Source of the DNA: Pseudopithomyces maydicus
Taxonomy: Eukaryota; Ascomycota; Dothideomycetes; Pleosporales; Didymosphaeriaceae
DNA length: 64,000 nt
Direction: 5' to 3'
Assembly (NCBI GenBank): GCA_026873275.1
Contig: JANTUC010000012.1
Location: 1,198,001 to 1,262,000, forward strand
The notes under the pieces were generated by a model. That model worked only from the letters and a program-made list of their open reading frames with translations. It searched no databases and was not told the origin of the DNA. This document shows, in pieces, positions 10,446-22,034 of the stretch. The position numbers were made by a program, and so were the translations under genes. Positions within the stretch are counted from its first letter, which is position 1. Every line of letters begins with the position of its first letter.

Positions 10446-12417
10446 CTACGTCGAGATGGTGAGCGGTGAGGCGCCAATGGCAATTCGTCGGTGAAGAAAG
10501 TTGCAGCCTCTCCCTCCGAGACGGCAGGCGCGCCAAGCCCAAAGCGCTTCGCGCACACGCCGCCCGCGCTTAAAACCTCGCTGCCTACCGCGCAGTCTTC
10601 TTCTCTTCACATTCACCGCAAGGAAGTCCTCCCAGCCCTCACACGCTCCATCGAGACGCTGGCTGTTCTGGCGATCCGTCGCCAGCCTTGCCAGACCGAC
10701 ACGCGCACGTTTGAGCCTCTTCGCGATTCCTGCATGAGTGGAGAGGTATAGAAGCTTCGCGACATCACGTAATCCTCTCCCGCAACCGCCCCGTGCCTCT
10801 TCCGTGCTGCAACACGCGGAACCAGGTGACCGTTGTGGCAAGCACGCCTCGGGGCTAAGCGCGTTTGACCGCTCGCCACAGTGGTACGAGAGACGCCTCA
10901 ACTGGCTGTCCCAGCTCTATTGAACATGCCAAGCGCTTCCACGGTGATTGCCTGTCCGGGTTAACCGACAAATTGACAAGCTCACCGACATGTGCACACA
11001 GTAAAAGACGTCCATCATGCGGGGCTGCCTTTGAAACATGCGGTGAACCAAAATCACATCCCCATCCACAGTTCCCCATTGCCGCTCAGCATTTAGCGAC
11101 CCTCTGGAAATAATCACCATTGACATTAGATCATGTCAGCCTCAATTCTGAATTGAACCGTCTTCACCGGAAGTAGAAGTCAGTGTTCCGCCTGCAAAGA
11201 GCTATGAAGGCCCAATTTGGGACCCCTCAGCCCCAGCTGGCGGCATAATACGCCTTTCACGAGCGATTCGATAGCGGTGACACGAGCAGACCGAGACCAG
11301 GAATGACTACATGCAGTTCAGACACTGCATAATCCACGATGCATTATTATGAGAACCCTCTGATCAGCATGCTTTAGCGTAGAGGCACGACATTTGACCG
11401 GCTGACATCTTGACGAACGACCAATATGGGTCTGCTTGCTACTCACCAGTGTCGGTGACTTCGTTGTCGGACACACCATTGTTAAACTTGCAGACCACGA
11501 TGTTCTCTGAACCTTATGCGTGCCGACCGGCTCGACTGCGGGCATTTACGGCAAGCACCTTAAGCACCTTCTTCTTGTACCACCACCTTCACCTAATACG
11601 GCTATCAAATCGATCCGGGCGTTAACCCGGACGAATCAAGTAAGATTTGCGGTGCTCACTATTGGCCATTGGGCCATGGCATCATGCGGTCACCAAGATA
11701 CACAGCATGAGTGGGTCGTTCGAAGGTGCTCAGTGCAAACTGTTAAAGAGCGGGGAAGTCAAGGTATAATGTAAGTTTGTAAGATCCTGACTGGCGTCAT
11801 TCGTGTGCAGGCTTGTTGGTTGTGGGGCCGGAACTTCTTTTGCCATACGCAGGGCGGTATACCCCTGATTTTTATACATATATTGACCAGGAAGTATATA
11901 TTGTGTTATCGCTGCACATATGACTCACGACATCATGTTGCATACACAAGCATTGCAAAGCTTATAGGGCTTGATCATGCAGGAATCTGCGTCGGAGCAA
12001 AGCTTAAATCGGTGCGGATTCTGCAGACAGAGCGTGTTCCGAGTTAAAAGCACGTGTGCTACTAAGCTGCACGAGCTAGCTGTTTGAATAACCACGCCTT
12101 GTTCGCGGGGAGTAGATGGGGATCATCACCTCACTAAAATCATCTATGCTTGGTTGGTCATGTAGCAAGCTTTCATGAATCCAATTCTTTTCACTGTATC
12201 TCATGGCCTATATGCCTCACAAAGATTACACATTCTAGAAGTACAATAATGAAATCGATGTTAATACAGGTATCTGAACGATGAACGAAAAATAAACTAC
12301 CCAATGATCCCGTCAAAACACGTTCCTTTCAAAAAAGACTGTACACACACCCGACACCAATATGCTCCAAGCCCTATGCCAAACGCCATTTGCCCCTCCC
12401 CGAAAACAATGCGCTCT
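10446..12417. other. Intergenic, about 2 kb
   Basis: The stretch separates the aminopeptidase start from the end of the Mug190-type gene. The first 500 bases are GC-rich and probably hold the aminopeptidase promoter and leader. From about 11,100 the composition is more mixed, with AT-richer patches near 11,850-12,290. Only short frames on both strands are present, none with a recognisable domain. I see no repeat or transposon remnant. Confidence 0.4.
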
Positions 12418-15400
12418 CTACGCCTCCGTCTCAATCCCCTGAAACTTCCTATCGTTATGCTTGAATATCCCCTCCACCTTATTCTCCCCCTCTCCGCCAA
12501 ATGCTTCAGATATGCCAAGGTCCTGGGACCCCTCCACTGCATGGCCCCCGATTCCTCCTGTGCAACTGCTTGCTATTCCGCTTGTACTCCCTAATCTGGT
12601 CCTTGAGCCCGCGCTTCCCATCGCTATCCAAGCTGCTCCCTGAATTCCGCTGCAAAATGCCCGGCACGAACGAGCTGTCCTCGCTGTCATCCGAGCTCGA
12701 CGAGTCATCCGAGTTGTTGTCCGACTCGTCGCCGTTATCCCAGTCCATATCGTCGTTGTCGTTGCACGTATCCAGCACCTGCAGGACGTCGCCCGTGTGG
12801 CGGTCTTTCTTCGCGAGCGGCTGGTGGTAGCCTGAAAGCCCAGACCAGAACGTGAGGGATAGCTCAATCTCGCCAACCTTCTCGCCGTAAGAATCCAGGA
12901 CGTTGTTCTCCGCGCGGTCGAGGTCGCCTTTCCAGACGGCGAGGCGCACGGTTTGCTTCTCGTTGTCGACGATGTCCTTGAGCCAGAGGATGGCGAAGGC
13001 GGGCGTGCGGTCTGAGAGCGCCGAGTCCTTGCGGAACTCGATGACCATGGGGGAGGCGTAGCGCTTGCGGACTGGGAGGCGGATGGGGTGGTCTCGCTTT
13101 GTTTTCCAGACGGTGTGGCCGTCGTGCTCGTTGGCTTCGCTGTCTTCGGACCCGGAGTGGAGTTTGCCGCGGGCGAGGGAGGTGCGGATCTTCATGCGGA
13201 GGTTTTTGAGGTCTTGGGAGATCTCGATGGCTTTGACGATGGGTTCGATTTCTAGGGTTCCGTACTCCCAGCCCAGTGACTTCTGTGGGGCTTGGAGCTG
13301 TACGGAGCGGAAGACGAGGGAGATGCGGGCGCGGCCGTAGCCGATGCCACCAGATATGGGGAAGTTGGCGATTAATTGGCTGCGATGTTTGAGCACGCGT
13401 GATAGTGGCAGATAGACGATGCCGAGAAGGGCATCATCTTCGTGCACACGTGCATCGCGGACTGAGATGTGGACTTCGGTATTACGGAAGTCGCGGATGA
13501 AACGCTCGCAACCGGCATTGAAAAACGGCTTAGAGTTCTTCGGTTTCGTCCTTGTCTTGAATATCTTCTGGTGGTTAAGAATGATGGTGCAATAGGCAGA
13601 TGGAAGGTCATCGCCCTCTTCCTCTTCCTCGGTCTCCGCTTCGTCTACTTTCCGCCTATTCTGTGCTTCGATTTCAAGACCAGTGATTTGATGAATCTGA
13701 ACACTAAGGATACCAGACGGATAGTTTTGGGGTGGTGGAGACGCAATGATGAGTTCGTCCTGGCGGGCCTGCACACCAGTCAGCATTGTATAACCAATAT
13801 ACGACCATCGAACATACCTTAAAATCTTGGGCCTTTTGTTGTTCGATCTCGTCACTCTCGTCCTTGCTCGCCTCTCTTAATTTACGCTCGCTTTCCTCGT
13901 AGACCTTCTTTTTAAGTTGGCCGATACTCTTGATATCCGGATCCTCTTCCTGTGCCATAAGTTGATCATCGGTGATCCTCGTTTTGGAAAAATAACCAAC
14001 ACTCCAGCATAGCTTGCCCGGCATATCCTCTCCCTTCTTGAGGGATCTGAATCCATCTTCACGGTCCTCCATCTTCCCATTGGTCGCCTTATCCTTCATG
14101 ATCTGTTTCACGTCCAGCTCAATGCGGCCGAGGTCATCATCCGCCGAAATTCGATCCGAATCCCACAGCTGAAGTCTCAATCGCTCGTCAACATTCAACT
14201 CATCTGACGTCACCAGTAGATAACACGTCTCATGCCAGTGAGGCTCCATGTTCTTCTGTTGCACACGTGTTGACCACATCGGCTTGCCGAACTTCGCCCA
14301 ACCGACACTCACATACGGGTCAGCCGAGCCCTTGATCGGTCCGATGCCGCCGTCTCCCTCCTTGAAGTCGAAGGCACGCTTTACGGTAACGACGATGACT
14401 CCGCGTGCGTTAGTGTCTTTCTTGAAATCGTCACCCATCATCATGTCTTTGAGGTCCAAGGTTAGTGATTTCGGAGCTACGTATTCAGCCATGGCAGCGT
14501 CGACCGAGGATTGAACGAATCGAGAGATGAGTGGGAAATCCATGAGATTCGGAGCCTGTTTGATCAACGGAACGCAAGAGATGTCGACTTTGGGTTGACC
14601 AAGAAATGTGAAGGTACACAAGGAGAAGAAGGGCGGGTCGGGGGTCAACTGAAGTCGCATGCGCATTACTCCCACAAAGCCCTCGAGCTCAACCCAAACC
14701 GCTGCATCATGTTAGCTACTGGTAGGTTTTATGGCCGAGGACCTGTTTTCGTCGAAGACTGGGTACTGTATGTGACCCTAGAGGAAGTGATTTAGAGCAG
14801 CAGGAAAAATACTTACGGAGCTTGACATTGGAAGGCAGGTAAAATGCCATGTATAAGTGAGCTCTCTTTGCACGGTCCTTCATGCGTTTACGTCCAGCGG
14901 ACGGGCGATATGCAAAAGCAATCTCCATGTTGACGAAGTCACCTTCTTCGGCTTCCATGCCTTCAGCGATTCCATCGTCTTGTCCGTCCTCGTCCTCGTC
15001 TTTGCCACCAGTTTTGTCATCGATATTACCTTGGCCTGGCACCGATCGATCGCTTGTCGTCTTGTCATTTTCGCTATTCTTCTTGAGCGAGCCATCTTTG
15101 CCAACAGATTTGGCCGCTGCGCCTGTGGGCAGCCACCGCACGCCTAGGATACGGATCGACTCGGAGCCCTGACCAATATCGTCCACAGAGACCATACGAA
15201 CCATTTTCGGCAAACTAGCTTGCATAACGTCCTATGAGAGTCAGCCTGCTATTTCCGGGGTAAGAGGAGACACTTACCTCAAGGGTATCGGAGATGCTCG
15301 TAAAGAGATCGGGGTTTATCAGTGGCCACACAGATGCAAGGAAGGAGTTCAGCCATTGGGCGCTTTCGGGAATGTTGGTTTTGACTAGCTTCTGGCCTTT

Positions 15401-16351
15401 CTGTCTCTCTGCATGCCATACCTCGGTCTCCCACACATCGTTGATTTTATTCTCGGTCCATTGTCGTATACCCAAGACAACGGCTCCTGCCACTCCAATG
15501 CTGACAGCCACCTCCAACAATGTAAATGCTGCCCTTGACCAGCCTGTGAAGCCGCGTGTGAATTGAAAGAGCACGACCACCGTTACAAGACTGGCGCTGA
15601 CTATCCCAAGGCCCGCTGTGATAGCTTTTTGGTAGGCGTCATTGATGCCCTCACGTGTCATAGCAAAGTCTGGGGGAGGGAAAAGAGGTTCCATGCCACT
15701 ATGTGCGTCTTGTGAATCGACTTGCTCCTCTTGGAGTTGTTCGTCGGACTTGTTCGCGGCGAAACCACCTGTCATGGATTTGGGCTCTGTACCTGCAGGC
15801 GGGCCATTTTTGGGTGTCATTTTCAAGTCCTTGTCTGTGTAATCATGTATAGTTACTGGAAGATGCGTAACCGGATCTGTAACTTCCCGTTCCGTGCCAT
15901 CTGCGCTCCATTTTTTCATAGATTTGCGAGCCTTTTTGGGATCCGCCTCTGTCAACATTCCTTCGGTTGTATCCTTGGGTGTGTCGTCATCATCCTGGCC
16001 ACCCTCTTCACCATGCTCCTTCTCGTCATTGCTTTTCGGTTGGATTCGTCCTGCATGATCATCTGCGATATCATTCTCGTCGGTTTCTAGATTCTTATTT
16101 GTAGACTTGTATGGTTGCGTGTTTTCGTTCGGATTTACAGCTTCTTTGCCATGTCGGAGCGCAGTATATGCGTCCGTGAGTCGATTTGTCTTGGTACGAT
16201 CATCCTGCTGCCCACCGTCCGAGTGACCGTACTGCTCCTCTCGCTGCTGTTTCTCTTCACGATATTTTTGGATGGTCGGTACAGGATGGTGTGGCGTATA
16301 TGGGGCCTTGTGTCTCCGTTGCGACGCTTCCACGTCTTCAACTCCGGACAT
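12418..16351 (-). CDS. Mug190-like protein: membrane hairpin, SMP lipid-transfer domain and C2 domains; two apparent 1-nt frameshifts
   Basis: This is a tricalbin-like membrane-contact-site protein, expected to tether the ER to another membrane and move lipids. The four exons are 16351-15278, 15231-14817, 14701-13818 and 13768-12418; the introns are 46, 115 and 49 nt with consistent phases 0, 1 and 0. About 240 acidic, disordered residues precede two hydrophobic helices (about 247-300) that can form an ER hairpin. The SMP region follows (from about 325: AQWLNSFLASVWPLINPDLF, then VWVELEGFVGVMRMRL and PLISRFVQSSVDAAMAEYV). A C2 domain (about 600-730, GSADPYVSVGW) and a second one (about 808-960) come next. 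The C-terminus breaks frame twice, at C5 12545-12549 and C5 12486-12490. One extra base at each restores the family tail (MQWRGPRTLAYLKH...GIFKHNDRKFQGIETE) and the stop at 12418. Restored length is about 1241 aa. Confidence 0.85.
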
Positions 16352-17051
16352 GGTGGTGAAAGTCGGATAATTGAGCGAATGTAGTGGAGCAAAGCCGCGT
16401 AAGCTATTTAATCAGTCAATTTTTGGAGCCCGTGGAATCGTTGTATTCATTTAGCAGCTTGGGGATTCTTAATAACGTGAACGCGTGGGAAGTAAAAGGC
16501 AATGTGCAGAGTGCTTGTGGGGATAGAGAGGGTTCAACGCGCGTTTCAAAATTTGACGTATGTACAGCGATGGTGACAGGTTTCTTGAAGCTTATGCTGA
16601 CCAGTAATTCTCCACCTGATCCTCGCAGCGGGCAGTACCAAGCCAAAGCGCTGGGCCGTATAGCCGTTCAGAGGGGTTTCCACCAGGTAAACAGTCGGCC
16701 GATGACGTATGAAGGAAATCAGGCCAGGGCGAGACCAGCAGGACACGGGCTTCCCCACTTGCGAACGGATTGGTATGCCGAGCAACCCCGATCAACCAGG
16801 CGAGAGTTAGAATCTTGTCAAGGCTTGAGCCACAAACACTGTGGCTGTTCCAACGACGATGGCTTTCGTCCTGCCCTGTGAGATGGCAGTCACTAGTCGC
16901 TCGCTAGACACGGCAGCCGAGGCTCTTGCCCTTCGCGGGGGAGGACCTCGGACTGCACTGCACCATTACTTGTAGCGGTCGCAAACGTAGGAGCTCACCA
17001 TGTAACTCTATATACACCGCTTGTCGCGATCTGAAGGGACCATTCGCCAAG
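16352..17051. other. Divergent promoter region, Mug190-like gene and thioesterase
   Basis: These 700 bases separate two divergent starts (16351 minus, 17052 plus) and probably hold both promoters. A 165-codon open frame at 16384-16881 lacks a sensible ATG start and any domain. Confidence 0.4.
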
Positions 17052-18050
17052 ATGACGTCGTGGAAAGAAGCTACAGAGGTGCGCAAGCTTGGCACCTCAA
17101 CGTACGAATGCACGCTACAGGACGCCTGGACCATTGGAACTGGTAAGTTCCAAAGTACCTGCACGAGGCCTTTAGAAGGCATCATTCCAAGCAAGATGGC
17201 GCCTTCAAGCGTGGATAAGGGTCAAGCAGCTCGTTAACAGGCTCCAGTTCCCAACGGTGGCTACGTGACTGGATGTCTTCTCGAAGTCGTCTCTACCCAT
17301 TTCGCGACCACCCTCTCGAAGCAGAACCAGCCGCACACGATCGCTCTCCACGTAGAGTTTCTTCGCCGAACGCAAACCGGGCCCGCGACTTTCAAAGTGG
17401 AGGATGTCAAGCTCGGTAGGCAAACATCCGTTGTGCATGTTCGTTTGTATCAAGAGGGCCGCGAAGAAGTCATTGCCTACGTGACCAACTCGAACATGGA
17501 CACTGAGGAGGGCGTGGGATTTGACACACAATACACAATGCAACCACCGCCGCCATCGGTGGATTTGACCAAACTTGAGTCTGACCAAGATGCGCATTGG
17601 TATTGGAACCAGAGCATGCCCTTTCCGAACTTCAGGAAGGCATCGCAGAGAGTCAAGTTCCACTTTCCGCGGAACGGCCATGTTCTTCCGAGCATAGCAG
17701 ATGAGTGGCTCTGCTTCAGCGACGGGTCGCGATTTACAAATTCGTCTATCGGGTTTGTAGCGGACATGTTCCCCCAGCTTGTGGAAGCATACCGAGACAA
17801 AAGCCAGGGCCCGTTTTGGTACCCAACGCTTCTGTTGAATCTGGACATTAAGAAATCCCTGCCACCGGAAGGTGTAAAATGGTTGGCTATAAGGGTACAG
17901 ACGAAGAAAGTGAAGAAGGGGAGAATGGATCTAGAGGTGCATGTCCATGACGAGGCAGGGGACCTGGTTGCACTCAGCCATCATGTAACATTTGTACTCA
18001 GTGCTTCTAGGAATACAGCGGCAAGGAGGAAGCCCGACACTAAGATATAG
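17052..18050 (+). CDS. Thioesterase-like (double hotdog) protein
   Basis: The exons are 17052-17142 and 17248-18050, giving 297 aa. The start is an ATG inside AAGATGACG. The 105-nt intron uses GTAAGT and the second of two nearby acceptors (CTCCAG, exon from 17248), because only that keeps phase 1 and yields TVPNGGYVTG, the conserved N-terminal motif of fungal TesB-like proteins (xPNGGY). The first hotdog half has HVEFLRRTQTGPATFKVEDVKLGRQ; the second carries NLDIKKSLPPEGVKWLAIRV and EVHVHDEAGDLVALSHH. Relatives hydrolyse acyl-CoA thioesters, but the fungal branch is largely uncharacterised. No peroxisomal C-terminal signal is visible (the protein ends DTKI), so cytosolic or mitochondrial action is open. 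Confidence 0.82.
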
Positions 18051-18553
18051 ATTTTCCCCCGAACTTGTAGAGAAAATAACGATGACTTGAATCGAATCTT
18101 ACTCGGACTACGTTTACAGTGGACATCAAATAAAACATGAAAGGTCTCAAGTCGCTGATACCTATCGATAGACAGCCGCGATACATCAAATTAAAACTTT
18201 AGCTTGGATCTTTACAGTCCATGTATTCAGTCATGAATCAGCAAAGGATTCCTAGGCATCGATTGACATCGTCAAGCAGTCACTCGGTCCATGTTTTGAT
18301 GCAGCCTATTGAAAACTGTGCATGCTGCTTTACGTATTTTCTATTTGCGCAATGTCAGAGCGAATTTCCCTCCAAGAATGTATAATTGATGTTCGTGCAA
18401 CAGAGGGAGACCAGGCACTAGCGCCTCACGTGCATCGGATCCGCTCGCGCTAAGGGCTTGGAACTTGCTAAGCGAGGCAACGCACCACTCTATCGAAAAG
18501 GTCCGTCGCCAACTCCACGAAACTTCCAGTTCAACGACAACACGACCGCCACC
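18051..18553. other. Intergenic, upstream of eL36
   Basis: This is the trailer of the thioesterase gene and the promoter of the ribosomal protein gene. No gene is seen. The 60 bases before the eL36 ATG are rich in A, C and G with a TCAACGACAACACGACCGCC leader, as is common for highly expressed fungal genes. Confidence 0.4.
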
Positions 18554-19219
18554 ATGCCCAAGGAAGTCAAGCAGAAGTCTGGTACGCATTCACGCTCTCT
18601 GATACCCATTGCGCAAAGCTAACACAAATGCAGGCCTCATCGTTGGCCCCAACGCCGGCCACAGTGCGTATTTCCCACGAACGAAAATTGCGACGAGCGA
18701 CGGTATACTGATTACGATGAACAGAGGTCACCCCCAGGCAGCCGGCCACCCGGATCTCGCGGAGGAAGGGTTTCCTGTCCAAGAGGACTGCTTTCGTCAG
18801 GGAGATCGCCCGTGAGGTTGCTGGGTACGTCCACACTAAATCCATGGCTGGAGCAGAACCATCAAGGCACATGTCGCCGGAAGATATTTGAAAACGCAAT
18901 GGCTTCCTATAACAGGATCTGCTTTGGGTGGAGGAATATTGGGATCCTGAACGTGACTAACTTGCGTTCAGTCTTGCCCCGTACGAGAAGCGTGTTATTG
19001 AGTTGCTCCGAAATGCCAAGGACAAGCGTGCCCGCCGCCTCGCAAAGAAGAGGGTACGTCTCCCGCCGATCCACTATATCCACTACATCCATCCACCGTC
19101 ACAACCGCCGCGAACGTATGCTAACCACACCACAGCTCGGTACCTTCGGCCGTGCCAAGAGGAAGGTTGAGGAGATGAACAACGTCATCCAGGAGTCCAG
19201 GCGTGCCGGCCACCACTGA
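18554..19219 (+). CDS. RPL36: 60S ribosomal protein eL36
   Basis: The gene has five exons: 18554-18581, 18634-18663, 18725-18824, 18972-19053 and 19136-19219. Together they make 324 nt and a 107-aa basic protein. All introns are GT-AG and phases fit (1, 2, 2, 0). The product begins [20 protein letters not shown], continues [15 protein letters not shown] and [20 protein letters not shown], and ends ESRRAGHH, which is eL36 along its whole length. It is a structural protein of the cytosolic large subunit. The start has the context GCCACCATGCCC. Dense introns near the 5' end are usual for fungal ribosomal protein genes and often carry expression control. I looked for C/D-box snoRNA motifs in the introns and found none convincing. 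Confidence 0.96.
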
Positions 19220-20016
19220 GCGTCTTCACATAGCGCCAGGGTGGGCAACGAGCATTACGGCGGCATCGAGGGACCTTATTTTCCGCTTCATCAATCGAAT
19301 CATGGGTGTTAGGTCTCTTTATGGCGGGAATTGACACGACTTCGGAACATGCATCATAAAAGAACGGGCACGATTTCGGAGTGATGACAATGAATGGACA
19401 TTACAGGACGAGGATACCTAGCAGTGTCTCCTAAAGATGAAATGTGATCAGTTCACGCCAATCCACCGCTCTTGGCCTTCATGTTCGATGCGTGACATTC
19501 GTGTCTGGGTTGCGGGTTGCCAGTCATCCGTCGTCTTCCATGAGCAACACCTCTTAACTAGTAGTTCCTATTACTCGGATAGCCTGATCTACATCGGCAG
19601 AACACCCCGTCACGCCATTGCGCTCGTTTTCCCAGCCCACCGGCTATCGTCCACCGTCCACTATCCACTACATCAACATTAGCCAACACGAATCTAAAGC
19701 CATGTCTCTGTACGTCCACCGTAGATCGGAGAGAGCAACATTCCGATGAATTTCATCACAAGCTCCAATGCTATATTCACACGGCCAGATTGCTTTCTCG
19801 TCTATTGCCTTTGATTGGCGCCCTAACACAAACAATGCTTCATGCCCAATGCTTCGCTATACAAATGCCAGAGCAATACCTTTGCAGCACGCACTATACC
19901 CGCACGCTACACATGCAACACATCACACATTGACATTATACCCCCAATTCCACCTCACATTCGTTCGCGACCTGAACGCCTGTCAAACATCTTTCCACAC
20001 CACCACTTCCTCATCC
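19220..20016. other. Intergenic between convergent genes
   Basis: This region lies between eL36 (plus) and the UBX gene (minus) and should hold both 3' UTRs. Short frames only; nothing recognisable. Confidence 0.4.
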
Positions 20017-21666
20017 CTACTTCCTCTTAAAAAGACCCTTCCCCAGCAAATTCTTGAGCTTATTCTCCTTCTCCGCCGCCGAGTACTCCTTCTTCGGCTT
20101 CGCACCCCCGAGCGTCTGCCCCTGCGCCCCCGCTGCCTGCGGCGCCTCCGCCACAACCGGCTCCTCGACCTTCAACGGCGCCGCCTTCCTCGTCCACTCC
20201 TCGCTCAGCACGCTCTTCACACTGCGCACGCCCGCACTCGCAGCATCATCCCACCGAAACGTCAACAGCTCGTTGGTGCTAAACTTCAAATCCTGGAACA
20301 CGCGCGTCTCGTCCCGTGGCATCTGCGCAAACACGCCCTTCGCATCGCGGTACGAGAGGTGGAACGGCTCGTCCTTGTGCTGCAAGCAGGCTGTTACGAA
20401 GGCATAGACCTCGGCGGCGGAGTCGGACTTGGAGACGGGGAACTGGACGATTGCGCCGTCGGGGAGGCGGACGCGGACGATGCCGCCCTTGTCGGCGGTG
20501 GCGGCGAGTTTCTCCCTGCGGGCGGCTTCTTGGTCTTCGAGCTCCTTGTCGGAGAGGAGGCGGGTGTTTTTGGAACGCTCTTTGTACGAGGCTTGGAGGC
20601 CGCGGAGTTGCTCGACGGAGGGCTGGTAGTCGGTTTCGTTGAAGGGGGTGCGGGCGGCTTGGGGGGTGGAGGATGTTGGGGCGGAGAAGACTTGGATGGT
20701 GCGGGGGTGTGAAGAGGAGGGTGTGCTTTCTGGTGCTGAGGCTGGTTCTTGTGATGGAGGTGGAGGCATGGATGTTGTGGCTGTTGATGTCTCGGGTAGG
20801 GCATCTGCAGTGGATGAAGAAGGCTCGACAGTAGTTGTGTCCTGGTCTACGTCCATTGGAGTTGGGTCCGCCTCCTCCGCTTGTCTGGTATCGTCCACAG
20901 TGGTTGCAGTCGCATCGGGGGCCACGTCATCTGAAGTAGGCGGGGACACAACTGGTTCGGTTTTAGCTGGTGCAGATGTATCGGAACTGGTAGCAGTCGC
21001 TTCAGCATCTGTGCTCTTGAAATATTGCGATATCTGCGTCATGGCCTCCTCGAGAGGCGTGCCACTATTCTTGAAGCTCAGACGCAAAGAAGCGCTCCCA
21101 CTGTCGAATCCCAGCTGGCTAAGCGTCTTCTGTAGATCCACAAAGGTGCCGTACTCTTTATGGCCAGGCATAACGGTGATAACTGGCATCTCGTAGTTCA
21201 GTCTGCCTGCGCCCGTGCCTGTTCCGTTCATCTCCGGGACACCTCGCTGTGTGAAGTTGTAGTTGGCACCCTGTGAGCTCTCGAACTGTCGCAGGAGCTC
21301 CCATAATGAGGTGTTGCTGGCGAACTTTTGGATGAGGCGCGCATTCTTCTCGGAATGGGGGAGGTTGAGGGCCACGGAGATGACGGTGGGCGACCGAGAT
21401 GCCTGGACGAGCTCCAAGCGTGCGCCCTGGGGGAGGTTCACATGCCGTATCTGCTGGGACAGCGAGAGGGGCTTGTTGTTGTATCTGGCGCATGTCAGCC
21501 CGTTCCATGAGTCGAAACTCCAGGCTGTCTACTTCAGTGTGAACTGCTCTTTGCTGACGCCAAACTTCTGGCACGCCTCGTCGCGGACCTCGGTGAGATA
21601 CTTGACGGGCGTGGTAGGGATCCTGTGGCTCCTCGCGGACGCATTGAACACTACAACATGCGACAT
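20017..21666 (-). CDS. TUG/UBX4-like p97 (Cdc48) cofactor
   Basis: The exons are 21666-21533 and 21484-20017, giving 533 aa. The 48-nt intron (GTAGAC...CCAG, phase 2) lies inside the N-terminal ubiquitin-like domain and joins FTLK to YNNKPLSLSQ. The start is the ATG of MSHVVVFNAS, which matches the start of TUG/ASPSCR1-type UBL domains; longer open frame upstream lacks support. Order of parts: TUG UBL1 (about 3-70), a second ubiquitin-like region (VITVMPGHKEYGTFVDLQKTL), an acidic and Pro/Thr-rich linker (about 180-290), a conserved YQPSVEQLRGLQASYKERSK helix and a UBX domain (about 355-440; VRVRLPDGAIVQFPVSKSD). Family members bind Cdc48/p97 and alter its hexamer or its membrane targeting. 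The gene shares a 368-bp promoter with the thioredoxin-like/PITH gene. Confidence 0.88.
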
Positions 21667-22034
21667 TGCGCGCGGCGGTGCAGCGTATGCGGGCTGGAAG
21701 CGATGGCGAAGGCTAGCAATGCGTGGAGGATGCGGATGCAGGCGCAACGGCAGGCCGAAGATGTCGAGGGCAGACTGGCAAGGGCGTGGCCGGGGGGTTC
21801 GTCTCTGGGCCTTGTGTAGGTCGGCAGGCGGCGTTAGTCAACACGATGCTGTCTGTAGTGGCAAGCGCTTCTCGAAGGTTCGCGACGCGTGCGGGTGTTT
21901 GCCTGCTGAACTGCACTGGTCTCACCCACGGCTGCCCCGCCCCCACCAACCACCCAACACGCGCTAGCATCTCCGGACGTTTTGTATTAAACATACACAA
22001 CACGCATTCCTCTTCACCGAGCACTCTGTACGCC
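21667..22034. promoter_or_regulatory. Bidirectional promoter, TUG/UBX and thioredoxin-like genes
   Basis: Only 368 bases separate the two divergent start codons (21666 minus, 22035 plus), so both genes probably share one nucleosome-depleted promoter. No specific regulator site is evident to me. Confidence 0.6.

Noticed and set aside
18664..18971. Possible intronic C/D-box snoRNA in eL36
   Set aside because: GATGA- and CTGA-like strings occur, but not in the required order and spacing with a terminal stem.
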